Below, piece by piece: positions 24,149-34,661 of a stretch of 64,000 bases of DNA (positions within the stretch are counted from its first letter, which is position 1; each line of letters opens with the position of its first letter). A program made the translations under genes and the position numbers. The notes beneath the pieces were generated by a model, which worked only from the letters and a program-made list of their open reading frames with translations, was not told the origin of the DNA and did no database searches. The stretch spans positions 124,001 through 188,000 of the forward strand of contig VWRR01000018.1 of assembly GCA_013995675.1 (NCBI GenBank), written 5' to 3'. Origin of the DNA: Cyanidiococcus yangmingshanensis. Taxonomy: Eukaryota > Rhodophyta > Bangiophyceae > Cyanidiales > Cyanidiaceae.

Positions 24149-25484
24149 CGGAGTAGCTCTTTACCTGTCGGAATAGCGCCCGCAATCCGCCAACGACGTG
24201 ATCTGGCCTCACCGCTTGATCCATAAATTCGACTTTGGACCTGATCAGACTGCGTTCCCGTGAAAACCGTGCAGTGACCGAAACTGATGGTCGAAATTGA
24301 GCACCAAGGCTACCAAAGCGTCCAGTCACTGACCCGCTTCGACTGAAGGCACCAGGCGGCCTGCGAGTGCGCTCACTCTCCTCGGAACTCTGGCCAGCGT
24401 GTAACGCCTTCGAGCCGGCATCGAATCTGGTCGCGACTGGTACTGCGATTTTGACTCGTCGCGGTACAGAGATCGCGCCCGCAAGTCCAGGAGTCCACCA
24501 GATACAAACCATTCCATGACTCAAATCAGTGCTGAATGTTTTCGTTTTTTACCAAACAGGCGAGGAAGATACTGGCTACCGATGCGTGCCATAAAAGTTC
24601 CAGAGAATCGTCGAGTTGATTCCCCCGTGAGTTCCTGTCTATTTCGAGCTAGCCTCGGCGACTTGGGAACCCTGCTCGTCCGTGAGCGTCCGGAGAAGAA
24701 GCCCTGGATGGATTCTCGACCCTCTGGATGAGTCCTGATACAGATTTCCGAAAAGATAACTCCGAAAAGTGGCGTCTCATCGACACGTATACTTCCATTC
24801 TCTGGAGAAGCGTTCACGCAGCACAGCCGATGAGAAAGTGCTCGAGGACGAAAAGCTTTCCCCCGAGACTTTAAAACATGTACTCAATGAATTCCGGCTC
24901 GTGGACGAGCCCTAAGCGCAGAAGTGTATCACCGTGCAGACGCGACCTATCTTCGAATCCAATCATTCGACGGCATGCGCAGCGCGTATCCGCATCAGAC
25001 GATACTCGGAACGAATCCAGGCCGCTGAAAAAAGCGAGGCTTTGAGGACGTTGCCCTTCTTTCCGCATCGATTGCGTGCTGTACAAGCCGAATACTAACC
25101 TCCAAAAGTGACTAGGATCTACGAAAGTGTTTGTAGATGGACAAATGATACGTCCAAAGGACGGCAAAGAATATTGGTGGTAAAACAGCAGGCGACGGTC
25201 ACCCGCTAGACGCCGCAACATGCCCTCTGCATGAGCGGAATCATTGGTTGTTGAGGCCACCCCGGGAGGTTGTAACCCGTCCCGTTGGCCGAGACGCGAC
25301 GCCGACGCGCATCGCAGAAACGGTCTGTCGCGTGGCAGACCGCAGGCATTGGTGGCTGTCCCGTGACCCCGTGGCGTTACGGAATCGCTGGGACGCGATG
25401 ACGTTCGGCGCGCTCCCTGGACAGCACCTGCAGTGGCGCTCCGTTTGTTTTCAGACGAGAACCCGAGAACTTGAGCACTCAAGC
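24149..25484. other. Intergenic region upstream of CHMP1
   Basis: About 1.3 kb between two plus-strand genes. No supported gene; the 233-codon minus frame (24871-25572) overlaps the CHMP1 start and has no domain. A GC/CpG-rich patch at about 25250-25420 precedes the CHMP1 start codon. Confidence 0.45.
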
Positions 25485-26150
25485 ATGGGTGGCGCTCTAT
25501 CTGGTATGCAGAAAATTGAAAGAAAGGTTTTTGATATGCGTCTGACGGCCAAGAGACTTGGGCGTCTTGCACTGAAGCACCACCGCTTGGCGGAGCAAGA
25601 GAAAGAGCGAACCCGAAAGGCGCTCGCTAGCGGAAACTTGGAAGCAGCGCGCACGCACGCTGAATCATCTATTCGCAATAGCAAACAGTCGAATGCGTAC
25701 TTGAAACTGCAAGCACGGATGGACGCCGTGGCTTCCCGAATAGAATCCAGCGAAAATCTGCGTATGGCTACTGGAAATATCACTTCGGTCTCCTCGCACT
25801 TGAGCAGGGCTGTCGAGCGCATGGACCTCGAGGAGATTGCCTTACGTCTCGCCGAATTCGAGCGTGTCATGGAAGACCTGGACGTTCGATCGAGCTATGT
25901 CGATGAAACCATGCGTTCCATCGCTGACGTGGGTGCGCCTCGGGAGGAAGTAGATCGCCTTATTCAGCGAGTTGCGGACGAGCATGGACTCGAGCTCGCT
26001 GATGCCCTGGCATCACCAGGGCTGACCGCTCTGGACACTGCACGAGTGCGAAGGGCTGATGAAGAACGCAGGAAGCAGCGCCAACTCGACGAGGAGGAAC
26101 GCACACGGTTGGAGGCACGCTTTGCAAAGCTTTCGGCACCAGCGCCTTGA
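25485..26150 (+). CDS. CHMP1: ESCRT-III subunit CHMP1/Did2 (Vps46)
   Basis: Late-acting ESCRT-III protein that recruits the AAA ATPase VPS4 for membrane scission at endosomes and midbody. The basic N-terminal hairpin (KIERKVFDMRLTAKRLGRLA), the helical core (SSHLSRAVERMDLEEIALRL, MEDLDVRSSYVDETM) and an acidic C-terminal helix typical of CHMP1 are present. The last helix EERTRLEARFAKL fits the MIT-interacting motif (MIM1) that binds VPS4. The ATG at 25485 gives 221 residues, the ordinary size is about 200. Single intact frame. Confidence 0.9.
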   Translation: MGGALSGMQKIERKVFDMRLTAKRLGRLALKHHRLAEQEKERTRKALASGNLEAARTHAESSIRNSKQSNAYLKLQARMDAVASRIESSENLRMATGNITSVSSHLSRAVERMDLEEIALRLAEFERVMEDLDVRSSYVDETMRSIADVGAPREEVDRLIQRVADEHGLELADALASPGLTALDTARVRRADEERRKQRQLDEEERTRLEARFAKLSAPAP

Positions 26151-26838
26151 GCTTCGTGACAGCAAGCCCGAAACGAAGCCCGCTTACCTTGCCGGGACAG
26201 GAACGATGTTTGGCGCATATGTGACTGTATTGCCAAAGCAGCTGGTCTCGCGTGGACTGCGATCAAGTCGGCGAACAAAAGCGGTACCAACTTTTCGAAC
26301 CAGTATCACCAAATGTATGCCATTGGGACCAAAAGCATGCGTTTTTTAAAGCGCTCGATACTTTTTCTCGAGTCAAATGGATTAGCATTCGTTTCGAAGG
26401 ATCCACGACTCGGTTGGACGCAGTCGGCATGCATATCACTCTCCGTGGATTCACCAGAAACGCTATACACTGAGGCGGAGGACGACTAATACGGATTGCA
26501 AGTCCAGCCTTGAGTCACGAATCGGAATTCATCTACAACGCGGAAGTGCGAGAAACGCGCGCAGCCCACCTGCTCTCTTGCATTTGGGGCGAACGGATAA
26601 TGAATGCAGGTTTACAGCAAACACACAGAAGGTGGAGAAATAACATCCTTGATGCGCAAGCGGAATGCCCAGGCATCAAGTTTTCACGAAGACTTCAGAC
26701 GCTGCGTCTCGGTGCAGCCTCCTGTACAGAAGATCCGTGTCTACACGCTTCTCGGGGAATGCACAGCACTTTACCTCTTTTCTCTTCGTCGGCTCGTTTA
26801 CCACGCCTATCACCGATAGTCACGAAAACTACATCGAC
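26151..26838. other. Intergenic region, convergent 3' ends CHMP1 / SURF4
   Basis: About 0.7 kb. No domain-bearing open frame, RNA gene or repeat was recognised. Confidence 0.45.
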
Positions 26839-27933
26839 CTAAATATCCCTTTGCTGGTGATCAATCGAGAGCGCACCAGGTCCTTCGAAAACAAGCATCA
26901 GCACACCCGCCATAATGCTGATTGTTTGGACGAATTCGTACTGTTTCACGTCTCTTGCGTACTGCCCATAAGGGGAGTGGTCGCGAACCCTCCAGAATGC
27001 GGACATGAGCAAATTGTGCACCGCGTAAAAGGCGATAAGGATGGAACCGCTTACACGCGTCCGATATCCAACCAGTACTGCAATCATTACCGGGACCGCT
27101 AGAAGAGTCCCCATGAACCCAAGCGATGATAGAAAGTCGATTGGCAGGAGAACAAGCATGATACGGGCGGCGAGCTGCATGTACTCAAAGACTTTCTGAG
27201 AGCTCAACGAAGCTTGGCCTCCTGAAACCCCGCCACTGTTCGCGCGATTAATCCCACCAAGAAGTCCGCCAGGCAGGGCGCTTAGGCCTTTCTTGATACG
27301 CGCATTCGCTGCGACCATGAGAAACGAGCCCGCTAGGCACATGTTTCGTACAAGGAACGAGACGTTACCGCCAGTCGCGGGAGCATCCCTGCCATACAGC
27401 GCTTGCTGAACGAGAATATGACCGATAAGTAGATAAGAAGCTCTTTCTTGCAGCGAAAGCAACGCACGGTCGCGTTGAATAGCTTTGCCACTGGAACGTG
27501 CCTGTCCAGAAGCGATAATCGCCAGTGAAGCCGAGACCGACAGGCCAACGATGCCGAAAAGGAACAACGTCCCCGCCCAAACTGGAACTCCGTAAAAGTG
27601 CCGCAAAAACCGTGCCTGTCCCGCCAAGTCCGAAATCACGCGTAGCGCATCCTCCAGAAACGTCGCAACAAGAAGTACACGCGTGAACATCGATATACTC
27701 CCTCTTCCGAATCGTCCCGAACGACCAAAACGCGTCGACAGGTTCTGAACAACCGCCGCTGCGTTCCGGAGCGGCGACTCTGCCGTTGAAGCTCGAGTCT
27801 GATCCGGTGGTGCGGCCCAGTTAGGACCGATCGGAATCTGAGCAGAGCCCAACACTCCTGCGTTTCCAGGAGGCGCCGAGGCAAAGCCCCCTGCCATGTT
27901 CGCGTCAGCGGCCGTCCCGGGGCTGCCCTTCAT
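26839..27933 (-). CDS. SURF4: SURF4/Erv29-family ER cargo receptor
   Basis: Polytopic cargo receptor cycling between ER and Golgi in COPII/COPI vesicles. The family pattern is clear: MFTRVLLVATFLEDALRVIS with the conserved acidic pair, then multiple hydrophobic helices, the central QALYGRD segment before RNMCLAGSFLMV, and the C-terminal RVRDHSPYGQYARDVKQYEF leading to FQTLS-type VQTISIMAGVLML and a short polar tail. The first ATG in frame is at 27933, giving 364 residues; the family core starts only at about residue 80, so the gene has a long Gly/Ala/Pro-rich N-terminal extension, or initiation is downstream at the internal methionine. Single intact frame. Confidence 0.85.
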   Translation of the reverse strand: MKGSPGTAADANMAGGFASAPPGNAGVLGSAQIPIGPNWAAPPDQTRASTAESPLRNAAAVVQNLSTRFGRSGRFGRGSISMFTRVLLVATFLEDALRVISDLAGQARFLRHFYGVPVWAGTLFLFGIVGLSVSASLAIIASGQARSSGKAIQRDRALLSLQERASYLLIGHILVQQALYGRDAPATGGNVSFLVRNMCLAGSFLMVAANARIKKGLSALPGGLLGGINRANSGGVSGGQASLSSQKVFEYMQLAARIMLVLLPIDFLSSLGFMGTLLAVPVMIAVLVGYRTRVSGSILIAFYAVHNLLMSAFWRVRDHSPYGQYARDVKQYEFVQTISIMAGVLMLVFEGPGALSIDHQQRDI

Positions 27934-29246
27934 GGTAGGGACGGAGTCGGGGGTCCACCGCGGCACTCCCGTACGTTGTCGAAGCGCTCTGCCACGTGCT
28001 ATCCATTAAGTTGAAAAACTAATATAAGTTTTAATGGAAGCGAGTTGTTTTTTGGTAGCAGAGACCACCCCAAGCCCACTCGTATTCGAGGGAGAAACGT
28101 TTCGCGATGAAAACGGCGCCAGGTTGTGTATCGCAAACGAACTGGCGCGATTGACGGCATCGCATTTGGCGCCGTCGAGGCGTGCGCCGCTCTCCCATGG
28201 GGCATCGGGTTCCGGCGAAAATGTATCTGCGGGATGCTTGCCGAGAAACTTGTTCATTCGGTGCGTGAACGCTGGTTCGTCGGAGCTACTTTCAAAACGC
28301 TGTATCTTCGATGTTTCGCCACGCATCAGAGCGCATACTGGAGCCCTACCCAGGGGCTTTCAAGTCAGGACGCCAAACGACCCTCTAATCCGTGAAGCGT
28401 GCTCCCGTATCAGCGCACGATGCAGCTTGGGGCACTCAAATAGGACAGGTCCTTGGGCGGCAGCGTTATGAGTTTCAAATACGCGCTCCCAGAAACTGCG
28501 TAAAGCTCTCTGTATCTGATCGTGCGGCTTTTGAGAAAAAGTTTGCAGTCATTGAGATCTGTCACAAGGATGCGGCAGGTCTCATCTAGGTGCCGCAAGA
28601 ATGCGCTATGTTTCCCAGCAGACAATGGAGGGAGATGCAAGCGCCCATTGCTTCTAGTTTCCAGAAGTCGATGTGGTGTGGCCCCGAATGACTGCGAATC
28701 CCTCTTTTTCGTTAACTGATCTCTCTAGACCAAATCGCAGATTCAAAGCAGTGCCTGCACCCATAGTCGAAAAAATACTGTCAATTCCTTTGTTTGGTGG
28801 AAAAGGGAGGTCAGTATCCCTCCAGACTGGAGAGGTTCATCTTTTCAGAAACGGTGGTTTCGATATGCGCGATGCCCGGAATCTCTCCCACCAACGGCTT
28901 GGTCGAGAAGCATTGCAACACCAGCATAGAGCAGATGCAACGATGACAGAGCACTAGGGACTTTGGAGCCCTATTGGAGGCAGCGTGAACGACCACGGAA
29001 CCTCGAGCGAGCCGTGCGGATCCCTAAGGGCAGTGCTTGTTGGGTCCTGCACCATCCGCGATCGGGAGGCGATGCTGGCGTTCCGAGCGGGTCGTCGTCA
29101 GCCTCCAGCTGATCCTTGCAAGGGCCGGCCGTTTGGTTGATAAGCTATATTTGTTGCTTTACGGAGCATGAGGCTTTGGTTGTTTCGAGCATAAGAAGTT
29201 TCGGAATACTCTTTATAGAGAAGGCGCGTGAGGTTTGGCTCCGCCC
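27934..29246. promoter_or_regulatory. Divergent intergenic region SURF4 / KTI12
   Basis: About 1.3 kb between two opposed start codons. Several open frames of up to 145 codons occur but none starts and reads like a gene. AT-rich around 28005-28035, just upstream of SURF4. Confidence 0.4.
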
Positions 29247-30471
29247 ATGCCAGTTGTTGTTCTTTGCGGGTTGCCACTCGTCGGGAAGTCTGCACTCGCC
29301 CAACGTATCGCACTCGCCGCTCCGTCTGTCTTAGGGCCGGTGAGCATTCTCTCAGATCGCGGCCTGAGTGACTACACTGAACCGCAACGCGAGAAAACGG
29401 CTCGCAGTCGTCTACGCGCCGCTCTCGAACGAGCACCGTTCCGAGACCGACTTGTCGTTGTGGACGCGTGCAACCTCGTATCTGGTTTCCGCTATGAGCT
29501 TTGGTGTGTAAGTCGTGTTCCGGCCGGTGAGCACCAGAAGGCAGTGCCCCACGTCACGATACTGGTTCGTGATGATACGGTGAATACTGAAGAGTCAGAG
29601 TTGAAAATGCCCAGGAGCACCAAGCTGCCCAGCGTGGAACAAACTGTGGACTCAACCAGAGAGGCTGTTTTCCCTCAGTGCCACGAGCCGGAACTCTCAA
29701 AATCGGGACTTTTCATGGATTCGAACCGGGCATCCAATTTATCAGCCGAGACGACTGGTATTCTCAGCCAAGCAGCGTATTTCTGATCGCGGGGACCTGT
29801 CGAATTATCATCCGTTTACTGCAGCCAAGCCGGCCTCTGAAGCCGTAGAGGCGACTCCTGAGCGTAAGCTGGAGATCGACGAGATGCGAAAGCGCTTTGA
29901 ATGGCCAAACCCGCTAAACCGGCGATGGGACCGACCGCTTTTCACGATGATTATCCACGAAACGCGTCGATGTTACGAATCGCCGGATGGACGCTCTTTC
30001 TCTGATGAATCGATGTGGTTAGCGACGCTCTTCGACTGGATATCCAGTGATGATCCCCGAAAGGATTTCAAACCAGCCGCGCGAATGTCGTTGGCTACCC
30101 GACAGACGCGGATCCAGTCAGAGGGCAGTCTTTTGGAACGTGAGTTGCACAAGATTGAGGACGTGTTGATCCATTTACTTTTAGCTGATAACGCCCATAG
30201 CGACAGAGAACAAGCCGTGGTGCTCCATCCTGACGCCCCACCGCTGAAAATTCCCGCGTTGTACTCACAGCGATTGGCCCTAATGACAAATCAAAACAGC
30301 CGACAGTATGCAATATCTCAGGATATCAAGTCATACCGGCGTGCGTTCATGCGCAAACGTCAGAAACGGCGGTCCGAGATGGACGTCATTGCAGATATAC
30401 GAGAATACATAGAATCTCTCGAGGCCTTCCTATCCTTGCGTGGCAGTCAACATTTAAGCATACACGACTAG
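29247..30471 (+). CDS. KTI12: KTI12 tRNA-binding ATPase (Elongator regulator), one frame change
   Basis: KTI12 associates with Elongator and supports wobble-uridine modification of tRNA. The N-terminal half has the P-loop VVLCGLPLVGKSALAQR, the conserved YTEPQREKTARSRLRAALER (as in the family's REKALRGALRASVER) and VVDACNLVSGFRYELWC. The C-terminal half, in the next frame, begins with the equally typical RKRFEWPNPLNRRWDRPLFT. Both are needed for one KTI12, so a single +1 change is required between about 29550 and 29720, in a variable linker; AAAA at 29614-29617, GGG and TTTT around 29705-29713 are candidate runs. The ATG at 29247 starts MPVVVLCGLP directly. Joined length about 407 residues, slightly long for the family because of the linker. 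KTI12 is widely conserved, so an inactive copy would be unexpected. Confidence 0.8.
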
Positions 30472-31614
30472 AGGCGCAAGCTGACCGAATGATGCGTTGT
30501 TTTCCCAGTGCGTGATCGTTCTTTACTGGCTCGATAGACACGCTCAAGAATACCTCAATGAGCAAAGGAGCTCTTAAACGCATGCATCATAGCAAAAACC
30601 GCATATCTTACCAAAGCGCTTACCGGCTAGACCGCTCCGTGAGTAACGAAGGGTCGTCCTGAGCACACCCAGTCGTTAATACCGCATCACGTTCAGACAA
30701 AATACCGAAATAATTTTCAACAAAGGGCTGCAACAGATTCCCCCACCCACGAATAAGCCAACAGTGCGCGTGGTTCCGCAAACTGCCGTCGTTACAGGTA
30801 TCCTCGATGAGCGCTCACCTCGCTCGTTCTCAGACTGGCAGAGCTCCAAACAACAACCGTTGTCCTCAAACGCGCCTACCCGTTCAAGTTTCCCACCCAT
30901 ACAAACGCGTTCATGAATAGATTGTGCTAAAATGAACAGATGTGACGTTTCCGCAGGAGTTTAAGATACGTCCCCGGCGTCCTGGCGCGTTCCAGAAAAC
31001 GAGGAGAGCCTGCAAGGCGCTCCCCAAACCAAGCTTCCACCAGTCCCTGCGCTGTCACCCTCTTTTCCTGCACCGATAACGGCATCCTTATGCTCGGCAT
31101 AGTTACACTCACTCCAGAAGCCTAACAATCCGTCATATCTCGCGAAAACTCTCCAAAGGGCAACCACGGAAAGCTGACAATCAACGCCGTGGCGATACCG
31201 GAGATGCAGCAGCCAGGCGTCGTAGTGCCCGATCGACACGAATGCACCGAAACAGGTGCTGGCCGGCGAGCCCGCACGAAGGCGCGAGCCGGAGCACACC
31301 ATCACGGGCTGGCGCGAGCCAGTATGTGGCCTCCCGTCCCGATCCATGCGCTGGATGCGTGCAACGTCGACCGCGACGCTGATCATCGACGCCAGCGGCC
31401 ACACGCGGCACAGGGAGGCGTTCCGGGAAGCGACGGCGCCTGTCGTCCGTCCAGCGTCCATCGTCGACGCTTCATCGCTTCGCTGGGGCCGGACCCAGCC
31501 GAGGGCCTTGTCGTTGCATTGGTTTTATTCTCCTTGGGAGTTTTGTCTTGTCTAATACGCACTGAGAGGAAACTGTATAACTGGGTAGACTTTCCAATAA
31601 CTTCGTTGGAAGCC
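30472..31614. other. Intergenic region upstream of the GT4 enzyme
   Basis: About 1.1 kb. The second half (about 31170-31510) is strongly GC- and CpG-rich and reads open on both strands, which I attribute to composition; it is the clearest promoter-type island of the window. Confidence 0.45.
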
Positions 31615-33496
31615 ATGGGTGATAGGTCACAGAACACAAGGCGCGGTGGCTCGCGTCCGGTAACTATTCCAGGGCTGAGTCGGTGTCGGGCTGACGATGC
31701 AGAGGCCTCTCCAGGCGGCTCGGCGACCGGTTCAGCTGCAGCAGGTCGAGCGTCAGCAGCCTCAGTCCCGGTAGAGTCACCGAGCTTGTCGGCGCAGGCA
31801 ACACCGGTGGTTGGCTCTTGTCCACCGGAGGAGGCCATCAAGCGAGATTCGCAGGCAGGTATGGCTGACGAGGTGCGTCGAGCGGCATCGGCCAGTGCCG
31901 CTCCGATGCCTTCACCAGAGGAGTTGGCGAAGGATATGGAGAGGGCTCGTTTGAATACAATATCTCTGAAGCGGGTTGAGTCAGAGCCGGAAGTGGCTCC
32001 GTTGAAGCTAACGGACCAGCTCATATTCAGTACACCGGATGGCTATCGGCAAGCGGAGCAGGAGCTACTCACGAGTGCTCGGTCATCGAGTCTGGCTGAG
32101 GATAGCGCTGCAGCCCCTTCGACAGAGAGCGCAGTCATGTCTGAGAAAAATTCTGAAAGTTCTATGGATAGACGCAAGGATATGACAGCCTCCCCGTCGG
32201 TAGGCTCGCAGGGACTCTCAGACGAGGGTCCTGCGATAACTCCAGGACGCGAGAGCTCTGAGACCGAACGAGAAAACAGCAATCCCGGTCCAAAGTGTCC
32301 GAGGAGATACAGAATTGCACTCTTCGCATGGGAGTCGCTCTATTCGGTGGCTGTTGGGGGGGTCGCCCCTCACGTAACGGAGCTTGCCGCGGGTCTGGAG
32401 CGTCGTGGCCACGAAGTTCATGTTTTTGTTCGATCAGGCATGGGGCAACCTTCGTATGAGCGAATCGATGGGGTGTACGTTCACCGTTGCGGTTTCGATG
32501 GATCGCCGGACTTTGTGAAAGAGTGTGAGAACATGTGCAATTCCTTCATGCATGCGATGTATGAAGTGGAGTGTTTCATGAATGCGCGTTTTGATGTCAT
32601 TCACTGTCATGACTGGCTGGCTGGATTCGCATTAACGAATGCGAAGTATGTTCTTGGCCGACCTGTATGCATTTTCACGGTTCACTCGACTGAGTATGGC
32701 CGAAGTGGCAACAACCACTACGGTGGGCAGTCCGCTCGCATCCGAGATATTGAACAAGCAGCAATCTCTGCTGCGGATCGGGTTATCTGCGTAAGCGGGG
32801 TGCTATGTGATGAAGTCAAGGCGGTCTACTCATTTGACTGGAACAAGTTACGTTGCGTTCACAATGGAATCAATGCATTACGCTACGACGGGAATCTCTG
32901 GGACCCGGGCGAGGTGCGAGCGCGGTATGGTGTCGGTCCCGCTCGACCCAATGGTGCTTTTTGTCGGGCGGATGGCCGTTCAAAAAGGTCCTGATCTGCT
33001 AGTGGAAGCAGCTCCATTCATCCTGAAGGCCCGCAGTGATACCAAGTTCGTCATGGTTGGAGACGGATACATGAAAGCTTCTCTGGAGGCACGTTGTCAT
33101 CAGCTTGGCGTTGCGCATGCTTTTCGGTGGACAGGGACAATGGGTGGTGCCCCTCTTGTTGAGCTCTTCAAAGCATGTGATGTGGTTTGTGTTCCAAGCC
33201 GAAACGAGCCCTTTGGGATCGTCGTTCTGGAGGCATGGGCGAGCGGCAAACCTGTCGTGGTGACCAAGAATGGGGGCCCACGTGAGTTTGTCTCGCACGA
33301 CGTCGAAGGTTACCAGATCGATGCTAGCCCAGACTCGATTGCCTGGGGTATATGCAAGTGTTTTGAGAATTTTGAACATTCGAGATTCATGGGCGAACAG
33401 GGCCGTAAGAAAGCGCATCAACAATTCAGCTGGGATCATATTGCGGAATTGACGAACAACGTCTACGACGAGCTGCTGCTGGGTGAAGGGTGGTAG
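31615..33496 (+). CDS. GT4-family glycogen-synthase-like glucosyltransferase, one frame change
   Basis: GT-B fold glycosyltransferase resembling bacterial/archaeal glycogen synthases of family GT4. After a Ser/Ala/Glu-rich N-terminal region of about 230 residues without domains, the Rossmann domain opens with RIALFAWESLYSVAVGGVA, followed by FDVIHCHDWLAGFALTNAK and HSTEYGRSGNNHYGG. The second domain has VLFVGRMAVQKGPDLLVEAA and the E-x7-E sugar-nucleotide motif CVPSRNEPFGIVVLEAWASG. The two domains are in different frames: at CCC 32938-32940 one base is extra, and RYGVGP then continues LDPMVLFVGRM as in homologues. The ATG at 31615 is preferred to upstream in-frame codons because these run into the GC-rich island. 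Joined length about 626 residues. It probably makes or extends an alpha-1,4-glucan; donor and product are not fixed by sequence. Absent from most eukaryotes, so bacterial origin is plausible. Confidence 0.8.
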
Positions 33497-34661
33497 CGCC
33501 CATAGCATGCATGCTCGTATGACAAGCATCGTAGAAATCGCTCGAACATAAGGCGCTGATACAAGCGGTAGATGCAAGACCCAACGATGAAGAAGGCTCT
33601 TTGGAAAACGCAAAAAGGAAAGTATAAGACTACTTCTCACATCGCGACCGGATCGTTCAGCAGACCGCTCGCTAACAGTTGGAGGTATTGAGAACCCCCC
33701 GAGTCATATCGAGCTGGTCCTCGTGAAGACGTGACACGTTTTCCTTGATATCGCAACCTTGACGAATCCTCATTCAGATTTTGTCAATAAACAAGAGCTT
33801 TTTTCTTGAAACCCTCAGCACGATTGCAAAGAATTCACCGGAGGTATGAGTATTCAACTGCAAGAAAAGGAGCCGGTTTGGAGCCCTGGGGGCATGTCGC
33901 ATCTCGCTGGCGCTGGAGGGCTTTTCTTCCTGCAACAACATCGAGGTCGTGAATGCATCTGAACGACGGCCCAGACTTACTTAGGTCCACTGATTGATTG
34001 GACGGATGCGAGTGAATCTTAAAGACCGTAAGCAGGCTTTAGAATCATGTACATATCTGCGTTTGTCAGCTCGTTCATGGAGTGAGTCTCCTTCGGCCAT
34101 TTTCCAAAATAGTACGCTGTTGCACGCCGCTGAACAGGATCATGACCACTTATGTAGTCCTGAGTTGATTGGTTTGAGGCTGAGGAGATCAGGTTCAAAG
34201 GGGCCGAGAATATTGAGTTTGTGTCGGAATCACCAGCGGCCGAGAGAGCGCTTCGACGGGATGCGTCTCCGTTTGAAACTCGTTTCACCTTTTGACCAGG
34301 CAAAACAGTTCCCGATGGATTTGCAACCGAAAGGCAGCGAGGTAATGAGTTGAATCCGCCCTCATATTTTTCGGCTCGAGCAATTCTTCAGCAATTTTGG
34401 GCGACTGCCAGACGAGTATCTCGGCGGATTCAACTCATTGCCTCGCTGCCTTTCGGCTGCAGATCCATCGGAACTTGAGTCATCACTCGGTATAAAATTT
34501 TGAATGTCCGATGAGCGCTTGGCGTCAAGCTGCCCTCATCGCGCGACGAACCCTGACTATTTGTAGGCTCGTTAGAGATGCCGCATGAGAGGATGCCACA
34601 CGTTTTCAGATGGATCCCAGAGCCGAATGTCCGCGAGTGGCCTGAGTCCGGTATTCTATGT
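33497..34661. other. Intergenic region, convergent 3' ends GT4 / D2HGDH
   Basis: About 1.2 kb with no supported gene. It carries the long inverted repeat at 34308-34474. Confidence 0.5.
34308..34474. repeat. Imperfect 52-bp inverted repeat with 62-bp spacer
   Basis: The left arm (34308-34360) and the reverse complement of the right arm (34423-34474) differ by three transitions and one C in a CCC/CC run. Both contain GAAAGGCAGCGAGG. It lies between two convergent genes. A transcript would fold into a long hairpin. It could be a remnant of a small inverted-repeat transposon, a bidirectional 3'-end signal or a small-RNA precursor; no target-site duplication is evident at its edges. Confidence 0.9.

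Noticed and set aside
29710-29725. Minus-strand GGTTCGAATCC-like string as a tRNA B box
   Set aside because: No complementary stem and no A box upstream; it lies inside the KTI12 linker.
30961-31555. Overlapping open frames on both strands upstream of the GT4 enzyme
   Set aside because: They coincide with the GC-rich island, where stop codons are rare by composition; no domain in any frame.
32920-32960. Reading the two GT4 halves as two separate genes or a short intron between them
   Set aside because: RYGVGP and LDPMVLFVGRM are contiguous in homologues, so one base of CCC accounts for it; neither half alone is an enzyme.
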